Source: PALSA-693 sp963834725
GTDB lineage: Bacteria; Actinomycetota; Acidimicrobiia; Acidimicrobiales; Palsa-688
Direction of reading: 5' to 3'
Assembly (NCBI GenBank): GCA_963834725.1
Contig: CAWICN010000001.1
Coordinates: forward strand, 1,984,001 to 2,048,000
Length of the DNA: 64,000 bases
Below the pieces are notes generated by a model. It saw only the letters and a list, made by a program, of their open reading frames with translations. It did not search any database and had not been told where the DNA came from. Each line of letters opens with the position of its first letter. The stretch's first letter is position 1. Below, piece by piece: positions 52,361 to 61,169 of the stretch. The position numbers and the translations under genes were made by a program.

Positions 52361-54691
52361 ATGGACCTGGGTGGCGACTGGATGGCCGCGGCATCGCATG
52401 AGGGTCTCCGGCGCGAGTTCGCCAGTGCCGATCTCGACGAGTCATTCTGGCAACGGATCAGCGTTCCAGGTCACTGGCGATCGCATGCGGCGTTCGCCGA
52501 CTCCGACGGGCCGATCCTCTACCGCCGGCGGTTCTCGACCGGGCCGGTGCGTCCCGGCCGTCGGTGGTTTCTCACCTTCGACGGCATCTTCTACCAAGGC
52601 GACGTCTGGCTGGACGGCGAGTACCTCGGCGACACAGAGGGGTATTTCTTTCCCCACTCTTTCGAGATCACCTCCGCAGTGTCGGCCCGCACGGACCACC
52701 TGCTCGCGGTGGAGGTGGCCTGCTCCCGACCCCGCGACCTCGGAGCCAAACGCAATCTCACCGGGATCTTCCAGCACTGGGATTGCATCGATCCAGACTG
52801 GAACCCCGGAGGGATCTGGAGGCCCGTCCGGATCGAGGAGACCGGTCCGATCCGGATTCGTTCACTCAAGGTGCTGTGCCGCGACGCAACCGAAGACGCA
52901 GCGACACTGGACGTGGAAGCCGCCCTCCACACGGTCGAACCCCGTAGCGCCCTCGTCCGCACCACGGCCCGGCAGGAGGGTAAATCGGCTATGGCCGTGG
53001 AACACGAGGAGGAACACGCCCTGGCGGCGGGTGTCAACCAGGTGCGCTGGCGGCTGACCGTCGAACGGCCCGCCTTGTGGTGGCCGCACGCCCTCGGGAG
53101 CCAGCCCCTGTATGAGCTGGACGTCGGCGTGCTCTTGCCGGCGGGGATCGCCGAGTCAGAGCCTGGCCAGCCGGCCGACGACGGCGCCCGGAGCGACCAG
53201 AACGCTCAGGGCGGCCAGCAAGACCAGAGGGAAAACGGCGACCAGCCCGCCCCGACCGACCAGCCCGCCCCGAGCGACCAGCCCGCCCCGAGCGACCAGC
53301 CCGCCCCGACCGACCAGCCCGCCCCGACCGACCAGCCCGCCCCGAGCGTCGAGAGCGACCGCCGGCACGTGATCACCGGGCTGCGACAGATCCGCCTCCG
53401 GAACTTCGTGGCCACGATCAACGGCGAGCGCCTCTTCCTCAAGGGCGTCAACTGTGGACCCACTCAACGGGCCCTGGCCGAGGCGACATGCGACGAACTG
53501 GCAGGCGACGTCACCCTGGCGCGCCAGGCCGGGCTGGACCTCATCCGGGTGCACGCTCACGTAACCCGGCCCGAGTTTTATGAGGCAGCCGACCGCCAGG
53601 GCATGCTCATCTGGCAGGACCTCCCGCTCCAATGGCGGTACGGGCAGGTTCGTCGCCAGGCCATGACCCAGGCCCGGCAGGCTGTCTCCGCCCTCGGCCA
53701 CCATCCGTCGGTGGCCCTGTGGTGCGGCCACAACGAACCCGTCGCAGCGGACCTGACGCCCGGGGGCGCCGTCACACCACGGATAAGCGCCCGCCTGATC
53801 GCCGGCCAGGTGCTGCCCAGCTGGAACAAGACCGGGCTCGACCGCTCGATTCGCCGCGCCCTGGAGCGGGCCGACGGGTCGCGGACCGTCGTCACCCACT
53901 CCGGGATCCTCCCTCATCCCGCCTGGGGCACCGACAGCCATCTGTACTTCGGGTGGTATCACGGTGACGAGCGGGACCTCCCCCTCCTGCTCGCCCGGGT
54001 ACCGGTCGTCGGGCGCTTCGTGAGCGAGTTCGGAGCCCAGGCGGTACCCGACACGGCCGACTTCATGCACCCCGAACGCTGGCCCAACCTCGACTGGGAG
54101 CATCTCGAAGCCCACCATGCCCTCCAGCGGGCCATTTTCGAGCGGCGGGTTCCGCCCGACCAGTCGCTGACTTTCGCCGAGTGGCAGGCTGCCACCCAGG
54201 AATATCAGGCCACGCTGCTGCGCCATCACATCGAGACCCTGCGCCGGCTCAAATACCGTCCAACCGGCGGGTTCGCGGTGTTCATGCTGGCCGACGCCCA
54301 GCCGGCCGTGAGCTGGTCGATTCTCGATCACCGGCGCCGGCCCAAGGCCGGCTATAGGGCGGTCGCGGAGGCGTGTGCCCCGGTGATCGTCACCGCCGAC
54401 CGTCCTCGAGCGGTCTACCAGCCTGGGACCCGGCTGGCGCTCGACGTCCACGTCGTCAGCGACCTGCGCACCCCCCTCGCCGGCGTGATCGCCGCCGCCA
54501 CCCTGCGGTGGCCCGGGGCGGAAAAAGCCTGGCGTTACCAGGGCGACGTCCCAGCTGATAGTTGCGTCCGAGTTGGGCGAGTCGAGTGCACGCTGCCCGA
54601 CTTGATCGAACCAGGGCCGCTCACCCTCGACCTGACGCTGCGCTGGGACGGGGGCGAGGCCCGCAACTCGTACACCAGCCGGGTTGGATGA
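52361..54691 (+). CDS. Glycoside hydrolase family 2 protein (beta-mannosidase/beta-galactosidase-like)
   Basis: A 776-residue GH2 enzyme. The N-terminal sugar-binding jelly roll (MDLGGDW ... ISVPGHWRSHAAF ... FDGIFYQGDVWLDGEYLGDTEGYFFPHSF) is followed by an Ig-like domain and a TIM barrel. The acid/base Glu is in VALWCGHNEPV and the likely nucleophile Glu in RFVSEFGAQAVP. The Ig-like region is interrupted by six DQPAPT/S hexapeptides. The start MDLGGDW at 52361 is chosen; no signal peptide is evident, so it acts inside the cell. A coupled SCP2 gene follows (ATGA overlap). Sugar specificity is uncertain. Confidence 0.85.
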   Translation: MDLGGDWMAAASHEGLRREFASADLDESFWQRISVPGHWRSHAAFADSDGPILYRRRFSTGPVRPGRRWFLTFDGIFYQGDVWLDGEYLGDTEGYFFPHSFEITSAVSARTDHLLAVEVACSRPRDLGAKRNLTGIFQHWDCIDPDWNPGGIWRPVRIEETGPIRIRSLKVLCRDATEDAATLDVEAALHTVEPRSALVRTTARQEGKSAMAVEHEEEHALAAGVNQVRWRLTVERPALWWPHALGSQPLYELDVGVLLPAGIAESEPGQPADDGARSDQNAQGGQQDQRENGDQPAPTDQPAPSDQPAPSDQPAPTDQPAPTDQPAPSVESDRRHVITGLRQIRLRNFVATINGERLFLKGVNCGPTQRALAEATCDELAGDVTLARQAGLDLIRVHAHVTRPEFYEAADRQGMLIWQDLPLQWRYGQVRRQAMTQARQAVSALGHHPSVALWCGHNEPVAADLTPGGAVTPRISARLIAGQVLPSWNKTGLDRSIRRALERADGSRTVVTHSGILPHPAWGTDSHLYFGWYHGDERDLPLLLARVPVVGRFVSEFGAQAVPDTADFMHPERWPNLDWEHLEAHHALQRAIFERRVPPDQSLTFAEWQAATQEYQATLLRHHIETLRRLKYRPTGGFAVFMLADAQPAVSWSILDHRRRPKAGYRAVAEACAPVIVTADRPRAVYQPGTRLALDVHVVSDLRTPLAGVIAAATLRWPGAEKAWRYQGDVPADSCVRVGRVECTLPDLIEPGPLTLDLTLRWDGGEARNSYTSRVG
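53240..53347. repeat. Six 18-bp in-frame repeats (DQPAPT/S) in the GH2 gene
   Basis: Six 18-bp units gaccagcccgccccgacc/gagc encode DQPAPT or DQPAPS and interrupt the GH2 Ig-like domain between ELDVGVLLPAG and HVITGLRQIRLRNF, two strands expected to be contiguous in the family. Units 2-3 and 4-5 are identical pairs. Confidence 0.92.
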
Positions 54692-55107
54692 GCGCCGCGT
54701 CGGTGGCCCGCTTTCTTTCGCCCGAATGGTTCGCCGAGGTGGCCCGGTACGCCCCGCCTCCGCCAGTTGGCGCGGCCGTGACGGCAGGCGAGCTACCGCT
54801 CGTACTCGAACAGGTCGTGCGCGATGGGCCCGACGGCGAGGTTCGCTACCAGGTGGTCGTGACGGCCGATGGCGCGTACATCCAGCCGCCCTCGAACCTC
54901 GACGCCCCGACGGCGCCGGACCTGACCATCGCGTGCGAATGGTCAACCGCGACCGGGCTGGCGCAGGGCACGCTCTCGGCTCAGACCGCCCTGATGGCAG
55001 GACGCCTGCGCGTGAGCGGCAACCTGGCTCGGCTCTCGGGGCGGGCCGCCGATCTCGTCGGTCTCGACCCCGTGCCCGATGCCGTCCGGCGCCAGACCAC
55101 CTACTGA
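54688..55107 (+). CDS. SCP2 sterol-binding-domain protein
   Basis: A 139-residue SCP2-like protein. WFAEVARYAPPPP is followed by the SCP2 beta-sheet (LVLEQVVRDGPDGEVRYQVVV) and the C-terminal QTALMAGRLRVSGNLARLSGRA typical of the fold. It binds a lipid or hydrophobic ligand. The ATG overlaps the GH2 stop as ATGA, so translation is coupled; the functional link between a glycosidase and a lipid-binding protein is unclear (glycolipid handling is possible). Confidence 0.82.
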   Translation: MSAASVARFLSPEWFAEVARYAPPPPVGAAVTAGELPLVLEQVVRDGPDGEVRYQVVVTADGAYIQPPSNLDAPTAPDLTIACEWSTATGLAQGTLSAQTALMAGRLRVSGNLARLSGRAADLVGLDPVPDAVRRQTTY

Positions 55108-55135
55108 CCTTCTGTTGCTGAAAGACTCGAGCCCG

Positions 55136-55810
55136 GTGATTCCAGAGCCCGCTCGTACCGTCACCTGGCGCGACCTGCTTGATCATCCCGAGGTCGTTGA
55201 GCAGGCGGTCTGTGCCGGCGAAGTCGGCCTGATGGCCTTTCACGGCGGTCTGGAAGGGGGGACCCTGGAAATCGCCAGAGCGGCCGCCGAGGCGTCGGGC
55301 GCATCCCTGTACACCGTCGCCCAGCCACCCAACCTGCGGTGGCACGTGCCATCGAGCACAGTGGACCCGGCCGGCGCACCGGTGTTAGCCGCCTGGCTGG
55401 CCCACGTCCGGGTCGCGATCGCTGTGCACGGTTACGGTCGTATCGCCCAACCCCGCCGGCTTCTCCTGGGCGGCACCAATCGACACCTGGCCGCGATGCT
55501 CCGTGCCACCCTGCTGGCCCGGCTCACCGGCTTCGACGTGGTGAGTGATCTGGCCGAGATCCCCGTCGAGCTCCGGGGTCTTCACCCCGCCAACCCGGTC
55601 AACCGACCTCCCTCGGGCGGCGTCCAGCTCGAACTGCCTCCTACCGCGCGTGGCACCACCCGGCGACCCCCCGACCCGGCCTGGGGGCCTGGTGGGGCGC
55701 CGGCCCGGATCGTGGACGCGCTCGTTGCGGCGGTGCAGGAATGGACCGCCCGCGGCCGGGCAGTACACAGGTATCAAGCAGTACACAGGTATCAATCGGA
55801 GGGTGGCTGA
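55136..55810 (+). CDS. Poly-gamma-glutamate hydrolase family protein (DUF867-like)
   Basis: A protein of about 224 residues of the phage PghP/YmaC-like zinc amidase family. It has a first metal region GLMAFHGGLEGGTLEIARAA, a second VRVAIAVHGYGRIAQPRRLLLGGTNR and the conserved HPANPVNRPPSGGVQLELPP. The C-terminus ends in a short duplication RAVHRYQ/AVHRYQ. The start is unclear: GTG 55136, or an upstream ATG at 55079 that would overlap the SCP2 gene. It may cleave poly-gamma-glutamyl or related amide polymers. Confidence 0.75.
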   Translation: MIPEPARTVTWRDLLDHPEVVEQAVCAGEVGLMAFHGGLEGGTLEIARAAAEASGASLYTVAQPPNLRWHVPSSTVDPAGAPVLAAWLAHVRVAIAVHGYGRIAQPRRLLLGGTNRHLAAMLRATLLARLTGFDVVSDLAEIPVELRGLHPANPVNRPPSGGVQLELPPTARGTTRRPPDPAWGPGGAPARIVDALVAAVQEWTARGRAVHRYQAVHRYQSEGG

Positions 55811-55895
55811 ACCACTGAAACGCCGGGATTGCCCCCCTGCAATCGTCGCTCCAGCCCGCTAACCTCGTCCGACACGCCTAGGGGAGGTACGTCTC

Positions 55896-56114
55896 GTGAC
55901 GCTGTCGGACGTGATCGATGACCAGTTCCTCGCTCGCTATCGGGCCCTGCTGGACGCGGAAGACGCCGCGTTTGACGAACTGGAGCACGCGTTCGAGGAC
56001 GGCGACCGAATCCATTTCAACCAGGACTTGACGGCTTGGCGGAAGGCCGTCGAGAAAAAGCTCAACTACCTGCACCGCCTGGGCGTGGTACTTCCCCCCA
56101 CGCTCAGCCTCTGA
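55896..56114 (+). CDS. Small helical hypothetical protein
   Basis: A 72-residue protein beginning at GTG 55896 with GGGGAGG ten bases upstream. It is almost entirely helical and acidic (DVIDDQFLARYRALLDAEDA ... AWRKAVEKKLNYLHRLG). No signal peptide or known domain. The strong ribosome site and coding-like composition support it as real. It is convergent with the iron-transporter ATPase gene, 4 bp between the stops. Confidence 0.65.
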   Translation: MTLSDVIDDQFLARYRALLDAEDAAFDELEHAFEDGDRIHFNQDLTAWRKAVEKKLNYLHRLGVVLPPTLSL

Positions 56115-56118
56115 TCCC

Positions 56119-57357
56119 CTAGTCGGACCCCCCGCTCGTCTCGGACCCGCCGCTCGTCTCGGACCCGCCGCTCGTCTCGGACCCGCCGCTCGTCTCGGAC
56201 CCGCCACCCGGGACAGACTCGCCGCTCGGGACAGACCCGCCGGCCGGCACGGGCGCGCCCGGCGGATTCAGCGTCGGCTCGGCGCCGGCCTGGCCGCCGG
56301 GTGCCGGCCAAGCCATGACCGGCGCCCGCACGCTGAGGAGCACCTCGGTGCCGGGCGGGGGGGCACCCGGCCCGGTCACCCGGACGAGCAGGGGATCCTG
56401 GCCGGCGAGGGCCGACGGTACGACGCGGAGCACGGCGTCGTGGCCAAAGAAGGCGCGATCGACGACCCTGGCGGCGATCCCACCGCCGGCGGAGAGGGCC
56501 GCGTGGGGGCGAACCTCCAGCTGTTCGGGGCGCACGAGGACGATGGCAGCGGGGTCGGGCCCCGGCCAGTCCGTCCTCAGCTGATCCTGCAGCACCAGAG
56601 GCCCGAGGGCCGTGCGGGCCACGTCACCCTCGATCCGGCCCGGCAGGAGGTTGGCCTCGCCGACAAAGCCGGCCAGATCGGGGTCGAGCGGCGAGCCGTA
56701 CAGGTCCTCGGGCCGGGAATAGGCGACGATGCGCCCGTGGCGCAGCACGGCGACCCGGTCCGCCATCGACAGGGCCTCATCCTGGTCGTGAGTGACCAGT
56801 ACGGTCGTCGTCCCCCGGCCGCGCAGGATCTGGGCGACCTCCTGGCGCACGGTGGCCCGGAGGGCGGCGTCCAGCGACGAGAACGGCTCGTCGAGCAACA
56901 CGACTTCGGGCTCGATCGCCAGTGCCCGGGCCAGCGCCACTCGCTGTTGCTGGCCGCCCGACAGCTGATGCGGATACCGGCGATCAAGCCCGCTCAGGCC
57001 GACGGCGTCGAGAAGGGCGCCGACCTTCTTTCGGCTCGAGCGGGGCAGCCCGAAGCCCACGTTGGCCGCCACCCGCATATGGGGAAAAAGGGCGCCATCC
57101 TGTGGCACATAGCCGATCCGGCGCCGCTCGGGCGGGAGTGAGGTGCGGCCATCGTCGAACACGGTGGTCCCCAGCCGCACCACACCCAACTCGATACGTT
57201 CGAAGCCGGCGACAACCCGGAGGAGCGTGGTCTTTCCGCTCCCCGACGCGCCGAGGACCGCGGTAAACGACCCCTGCTCCACGTTCAGGTCCACTCCGTT
57301 GAGGACCGGGTGGTGGCCGTAGCGCTGGTGGACGCCGGACAGCTGGAGCGGATTCAA
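56119..57357 (-). CDS. fbpC: Fe3+-type ABC transporter ATP-binding protein
   Basis: A 412-residue ATPase of the FbpC/PotA type. Walker A is GASGSGKTT, the Q-loop VPQDGALFPHMRV, the signature LSGGQQQRVALARAL, Walker B VVLLDEPFSSLD and the H-loop VTHDQDEALSMADR. A C-terminal TOBE domain follows (VLVRPEQLEVRP). The last about 60 residues are a Gly/Ser/Pro tail with four GGSETS repeats. The TTG start overlaps the permease stop. It completes the fbpABC iron uptake set behind the IdeR-like box. Confidence 0.9.
   Translation of the reverse strand: MNPLQLSGVHQRYGHHPVLNGVDLNVEQGSFTAVLGASGSGKTTLLRVVAGFERIELGVVRLGTTVFDDGRTSLPPERRRIGYVPQDGALFPHMRVAANVGFGLPRSSRKKVGALLDAVGLSGLDRRYPHQLSGGQQQRVALARALAIEPEVVLLDEPFSSLDAALRATVRQEVAQILRGRGTTTVLVTHDQDEALSMADRVAVLRHGRIVAYSRPEDLYGSPLDPDLAGFVGEANLLPGRIEGDVARTALGPLVLQDQLRTDWPGPDPAAIVLVRPEQLEVRPHAALSAGGGIAARVVDRAFFGHDAVLRVVPSALAGQDPLLVRVTGPGAPPPGTEVLLSVRAPVMAWPAPGGQAGAEPTLNPPGAPVPAGGSVPSGESVPGGGSETSGGSETSGGSETSGGSETSGGSD
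56125..56196. repeat. Four 18-bp in-frame repeats (GGSETS) at the end of fbpC
   Basis: Four 18-bp units, plus-strand ggacccgccgctcgtctc, encode SETSGG-type hexapeptides at the extreme C-terminus of the ATPase. Units 2-4 are identical. Confidence 0.92.
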
Positions 57358-58865
57358 GCCCTGGCCTCCCCTGGATGCCGGGCGAACCAGCGGGTAAGCA
57401 GATAGCTCGGTACCGCGGCCAACGCCACCATCACCACCGCATAGGGGGCGGCGGCGCCGTAGGAGGCGTCCTTCTGGTAGGCCCAGAACTGCGTGGCGAG
57501 TGTGTGCACCCCGGTGGGGACCAGGAGAAGCGTGGCGGTCAACTCGGTCGCGGCCGACAGAAACACCAGGCAGAACCCGGCGGCCAGACCCGGTCCGACG
57601 AGGGGGAGCGTCACCCGCACGAGCACGATGCGAGGCGGCTTGCCGAGGCTGCGGGCCACCTCCTCGAGCCGGCGAGGAGCCTGCGCCACCGACGCTCGGA
57701 CGCAGATGAGCGCCAGCGGGAAGAACAGGATGGAGTAAGCAGCCACCAGCATCGGCGCCGTCTGATAAAAGCGAACGGCGTAATGAGTGCTGAAATAGAC
57801 CAGGGCCAGGGCGATCACCAGGCCGGGGAGGGATTGCACGAGGAACGTGCTGCGCTCCAGGGCGACCGACGCCGGCGAACGGAAGCGCACTACGAGCAGC
57901 GCCACGGGAAGGGCCAGGACGGTCGCGACCAGAGCGGCGGCCGCGCTGTAGGCGGCCGTGTGCGCGAGGGCAGCCGACAGCGACGCCCCCGGCAGGGTGG
58001 TGGCATGAGTGGCGGTCATCCAGTACAGCAGGGTGCCCACCGGCATGCCGAGCCCGAGACCCACCACAACCCCCAGGGCTACCAGCGCCGCAACCAGCCC
58101 CACGCCGCTCAGCCGGCGCCGGCCCTGCACCCGGCCGGCCTGCCCGCCCGCCCGGCTCAGGCGGCCGCGGGTGTTCACCCCTGCCTCACCGGCGAGAACC
58201 ACCAGGCCGATAAACACCAGCACAATCGACAGCCCTGAGGCGGCGGCCAGGTCGCCGACCCCCAGCTCGGCGAAGATCGTGGTGGTGAACGTGTGGAAGT
58301 GCACGATCTCGAACGCCCCATATTCGGCGAGCAGGGCGAGACACACCACCAGGCTCCCACCCGTGAGAGCGGGACGTACCTGCCGGAGGGTGACCCGGGC
58401 GAAGGTGGCGATCGGTCCGAGGCCGAGGCTGCGGGCCACCTCCTCCTCGGTGCGGTCAGCCCGGCGCAAGGCCGCGGCCACCGGAATGTAGACGAGGGGG
58501 TACAACCCGAGGGTCATGACCAGGGTGGCGCCCGCCAGCCCCTGCACCGCCGGCGCGATGGAATGCCACGTGTAGCCGACGACGAAATCGGGAACGGCGA
58601 CGGGCAGAACGATGAGAACCGCCAGGATCTGCCGTCCGGGCAGCTCGTGGCGTTCGAGGAGGAAGGCGGCGCCGGTGCCGATCACGGCCGAGGCGGCGCA
58701 CACGAGGACCGCCAGCTCGATGGTGTTGACGATCAGGACCCGGGTCAGGCGCCGGAAGAGCAGGTGGTCCACCTGGGCCCACCCGGCGTGGGTGGCCTGC
58801 AGCAGGAGGAAGACGACCGGCACGAGCAGGGCCGCGGCGATGAGAGCGCTGGCGATGACCAGCAC
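57354..58865 (-). CDS. fbpB: Fe3+-type ABC transporter permease (two fused permease domains)
   Basis: A 503-residue permease with about 12 helices in two FbpB-type halves. EAA-like loops are EEVARSLGLGPIATFARVTLRQVRPALTGG and LEEVARSLGKPPRIVLVRVTLPLVGPGLAAG. The GTG at 58865 puts the first helix at residue 2 with no basic N-terminus. Upstream in frame is APPARRRPPA preceded by AGGAGAG and an ACG codon, so translation may really begin at that non-standard ACG or the true start codon has been altered. It transports ferric iron through the membrane. Confidence 0.88.
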   Translation of the reverse strand: MLVIASALIAAALLVPVVFLLLQATHAGWAQVDHLLFRRLTRVLIVNTIELAVLVCAASAVIGTGAAFLLERHELPGRQILAVLIVLPVAVPDFVVGYTWHSIAPAVQGLAGATLVMTLGLYPLVYIPVAAALRRADRTEEEVARSLGLGPIATFARVTLRQVRPALTGGSLVVCLALLAEYGAFEIVHFHTFTTTIFAELGVGDLAAASGLSIVLVFIGLVVLAGEAGVNTRGRLSRAGGQAGRVQGRRRLSGVGLVAALVALGVVVGLGLGMPVGTLLYWMTATHATTLPGASLSAALAHTAAYSAAAALVATVLALPVALLVVRFRSPASVALERSTFLVQSLPGLVIALALVYFSTHYAVRFYQTAPMLVAAYSILFFPLALICVRASVAQAPRRLEEVARSLGKPPRIVLVRVTLPLVGPGLAAGFCLVFLSAATELTATLLLVPTGVHTLATQFWAYQKDASYGAAAPYAVVMVALAAVPSYLLTRWFARHPGEARA

Positions 58866-58930
58866 CGCCGGCGGTCGCCGGCGAGCGGGCGGGGCGAGGA
58901 CGAGCGGTTCCGTCGTTCTCTCCTGCCTGC

Positions 58931-59998
58931 CTAGAGGAGCTGGGCCTGCTGGATCAGGCTGAGCGCCTCGGAGCCGTCCCCGAGGTCGGCAATGGTCGTA
59001 GGCGCAGGCGAGAGCTGATCGAACGGCCGCAGCCCGGCCGGGGCCGCCACACCCGGTCGCAGCGGGTATTCGAAGCTGTCGCTGTCGACCATGGTCTCCT
59101 GGCCGTGCGCCCCGACCAGGAAGGCGAGGAACTCCTCGGCGGCCGCCTGGTGGCGGCTGGAGGTGAGCATGGCGGCGCCCGACACGTCGATCACATACCC
59201 GGGATCGCGAGGTGCGAAGTAGGCGATCTGGGAGTGCATGTGGCTGGGGCCGCGGAGCTGCTTCTGCAGCCGGAACCAGTAATAGTGGTTGATGAGGCCG
59301 ATCGCGGCCTGCCCGTTGTTTACGTCGGCAGTGACGGTTTCATTGTCGGCGTCGATGTGATTCGACGCGTTCGCGGCCACCGCTTTGAGCCACCGGAGGG
59401 CAGCCGGCCGCCCGTGGGCCAGGGTGATGGAGGTGACGATGGGCTGGAAGTCCGTTTCCGTCGGCGCCAGGGCGAGCCTCCCCTTCCACTCCGGATCGGC
59501 CAGATCCATGACCGACGACGGCAGCTGCGAGGGCTGGACCCGTGAGGTGTTGTAGACGAGCACGCTGACCCGGGCCGAGACGCCGACCCATTCGCCGGCC
59601 GGTGAGCTGTACTTGGCGGGCACTTGCGACAGCACTGATGCCGGGACCGGCGCCAGTAGCCTTTTCCCCTGCAGGAACATGAGTGCCGGGGAGTTCTCGG
59701 TGAAGAACACATCGGCCGGCGAAGCGGACCCCTCCTGCTGGATCTGCTGGGCGAGGGCGGCCTCGTCGCCGTCACGCTCTCTGACCTGGATGCCGGTCTG
59801 ACGTTGGAACGCCGCGATCAAGGCCTCCGTGGTCTGCTGATGCTGCCCGCTGTAGACCGTGATCGTGACCGGCTTGGCCCGACCGGATGCGTCGCTCGCC
59901 GAGCTGGATCCGCCGCAGGCGCCGAGGAAGCCGGCGAGGGTGAGGAAGCAGGCGCCCACGCCCAGCCGCTGGAACAGCCGGGCGCGCGACGGGGACAC
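58931..59998 (-). CDS. fbpA: Fe3+-binding lipoprotein of an iron ABC transporter
   Basis: A 355-residue periplasmic-type binding protein. A lipoprotein signal (LGVGACFLTLAGFLGAC) has lipobox LGAC and a Ser-rich linker. Family sequences include ITVYSGQHQQTTEALIAAF, DVFFTENSPALMFLQGKRLLAPV and NHYYWFRLQKQL, with the Tyr pair expected to bind iron. Starts: GTG 59998 preferred, TTG 60013 possible. It is the first gene of fbpABC and lies just downstream of an IdeR/DtxR-like operator, indicating iron repression. Confidence 0.88.
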   Translation of the reverse strand: MSPSRARLFQRLGVGACFLTLAGFLGACGGSSSASDASGRAKPVTITVYSGQHQQTTEALIAAFQRQTGIQVRERDGDEAALAQQIQQEGSASPADVFFTENSPALMFLQGKRLLAPVPASVLSQVPAKYSSPAGEWVGVSARVSVLVYNTSRVQPSQLPSSVMDLADPEWKGRLALAPTETDFQPIVTSITLAHGRPAALRWLKAVAANASNHIDADNETVTADVNNGQAAIGLINHYYWFRLQKQLRGPSHMHSQIAYFAPRDPGYVIDVSGAAMLTSSRHQAAAEEFLAFLVGAHGQETMVDSDSFEYPLRPGVAAPAGLRPFDQLSPAPTTIADLGDGSEALSLIQQAQLL

Positions 59999-60039
59999 AT
60001 GCCATTCTGGCAAATGCTAGGTGAACTTCACAAGATTTC

Positions 60040-60058
60040 TTAGGTAAGGCTAAGATAC
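60040..60058 (-). promoter_or_regulatory. DtxR/IdeR-like iron box upstream of the iron transporter
   Basis: The plus-strand sequence ttaggtaaggctaagatac matches 15 of 19 positions of the IdeR consensus TTAGGTTAGGCTAACCTAA. It lies 42 bp before the GTG start of the iron-binding protein, in the promoter region, so Fe2+-loaded DtxR/IdeR would repress fbpABC. Confidence 0.75.
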
Positions 60059-60086
60059 GAGTTTCGGCCGCCGCCCGGTCCGGAGA

Positions 60087-61079
60087 TCAGCTGATCAAGC
60101 CGAGTTCCCGTACCGCGTCGCGTTCCTCGCCGAGCTCGCTGACCGATGCGTCGACGCGGGACCGGGAGAACTCATCCAGGTCGAGGCCGGGCACCACCCG
60201 GTACGTCCCCTGGCCGGTGGTGACGGGAAATGAAGAAATAAGACCCTCAGGCACGCCATACGAACCATCCGAGCAGATGCCCATCGACACCCAGTCGCCT
60301 TCGGCGGTCCCGAGCATCCAGTCGTGGATATGGTCGATGGCCGCGCTCGCCGCCGAGGCCGCACTCGACGCTCCCCGGGCCTCGATGATGGCCGCCCCCC
60401 GCTGCTGGACGGTCGGGATAAACTTCTTCTCCACCCAGGCATCGTCCCCGATGACTTCTGCCGCCGACCGGCCCCCGATCCGGGTCCGGTAAACGTCGGG
60501 GTACTGGGTGGCCGAGTGGTTCCCCCAGATGGTCACGTTGGTGATATCGGTGATCGGCACCCTGGCCTTGGCAGCCAGCTGGGCCTTGGCCCGGTTCTGA
60601 TCGAGCCGCATCATGGCGGTGAAGCGCTCGGGGGGAATCTTTGGCGCGTTGTTCATGGCGATCAGGGCGTTGGTGTTGGCGGGGTTGCCCACCACAAGCA
60701 CCCGGACGTCGGGCGCGGCGTTGTCGGAAAGGGCCTTTCCCTGCGCCGTGAAGATGGCGCCATTGGCCTCCAGGAGGTCCTTGCGCTCCATGCCTTTGCT
60801 GCGGGGCCGAGCCCCCACCAGGAGGACGACATTGACGTCGCCGAAGGCCTCGTTGGCATCGTCGCTGATCGTGATTTGCTGGAGCAGCGGGAAGGCGCAG
60901 TCGTCGAGCTCCATCACCACCCCCCGGAGAGCCCCGAGGGCCGGGGTGATCTCGAGGAGGTGCAGGATGACCGGCTGGTCGGTTCCGAGCAGGGCGCCAC
61001 TGGCGATCCGGAATAGCAGGTTGTAACAAATCTGGCCGGCCGCGCCGGTGACGGCGACACGGACAGGGGACGTGGTCAT
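60087..61079 (-). CDS. mdh: Malate dehydrogenase
   Basis: A 330-residue NAD-dependent malate dehydrogenase of the cytosolic-type family. It has the NAD-binding motif VAVTGAAGQICYNLLFRIASG, VLLVGARPRSKGMERKDLLEANG, VGNPANTNALIAMNNAP, the MMRLDQNRAKAQLA substrate region and the catalytic His in VTIWGNHSATQYPD. It oxidises malate to oxaloacetate in the TCA cycle. It lies about 2 kb from icd on the same strand. Position 18 reads IC where many homologs have IG/IA; this is unlikely to matter. Confidence 0.95.
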   Translation of the reverse strand: MTTSPVRVAVTGAAGQICYNLLFRIASGALLGTDQPVILHLLEITPALGALRGVVMELDDCAFPLLQQITISDDANEAFGDVNVVLLVGARPRSKGMERKDLLEANGAIFTAQGKALSDNAAPDVRVLVVGNPANTNALIAMNNAPKIPPERFTAMMRLDQNRAKAQLAAKARVPITDITNVTIWGNHSATQYPDVYRTRIGGRSAAEVIGDDAWVEKKFIPTVQQRGAAIIEARGASSAASAASAAIDHIHDWMLGTAEGDWVSMGICSDGSYGVPEGLISSFPVTTGQGTYRVVPGLDLDEFSRSRVDASVSELGEERDAVRELGLIS

Positions 61080-61169
61080 CGTGGTTGAGCCTCCGCAGGG
61101 ACAACATTGGGGAGTGGCGACGACGTTACTGCTCCGGCTCCCGCATTGCCGGGCCGCTCAGCGATCCAC

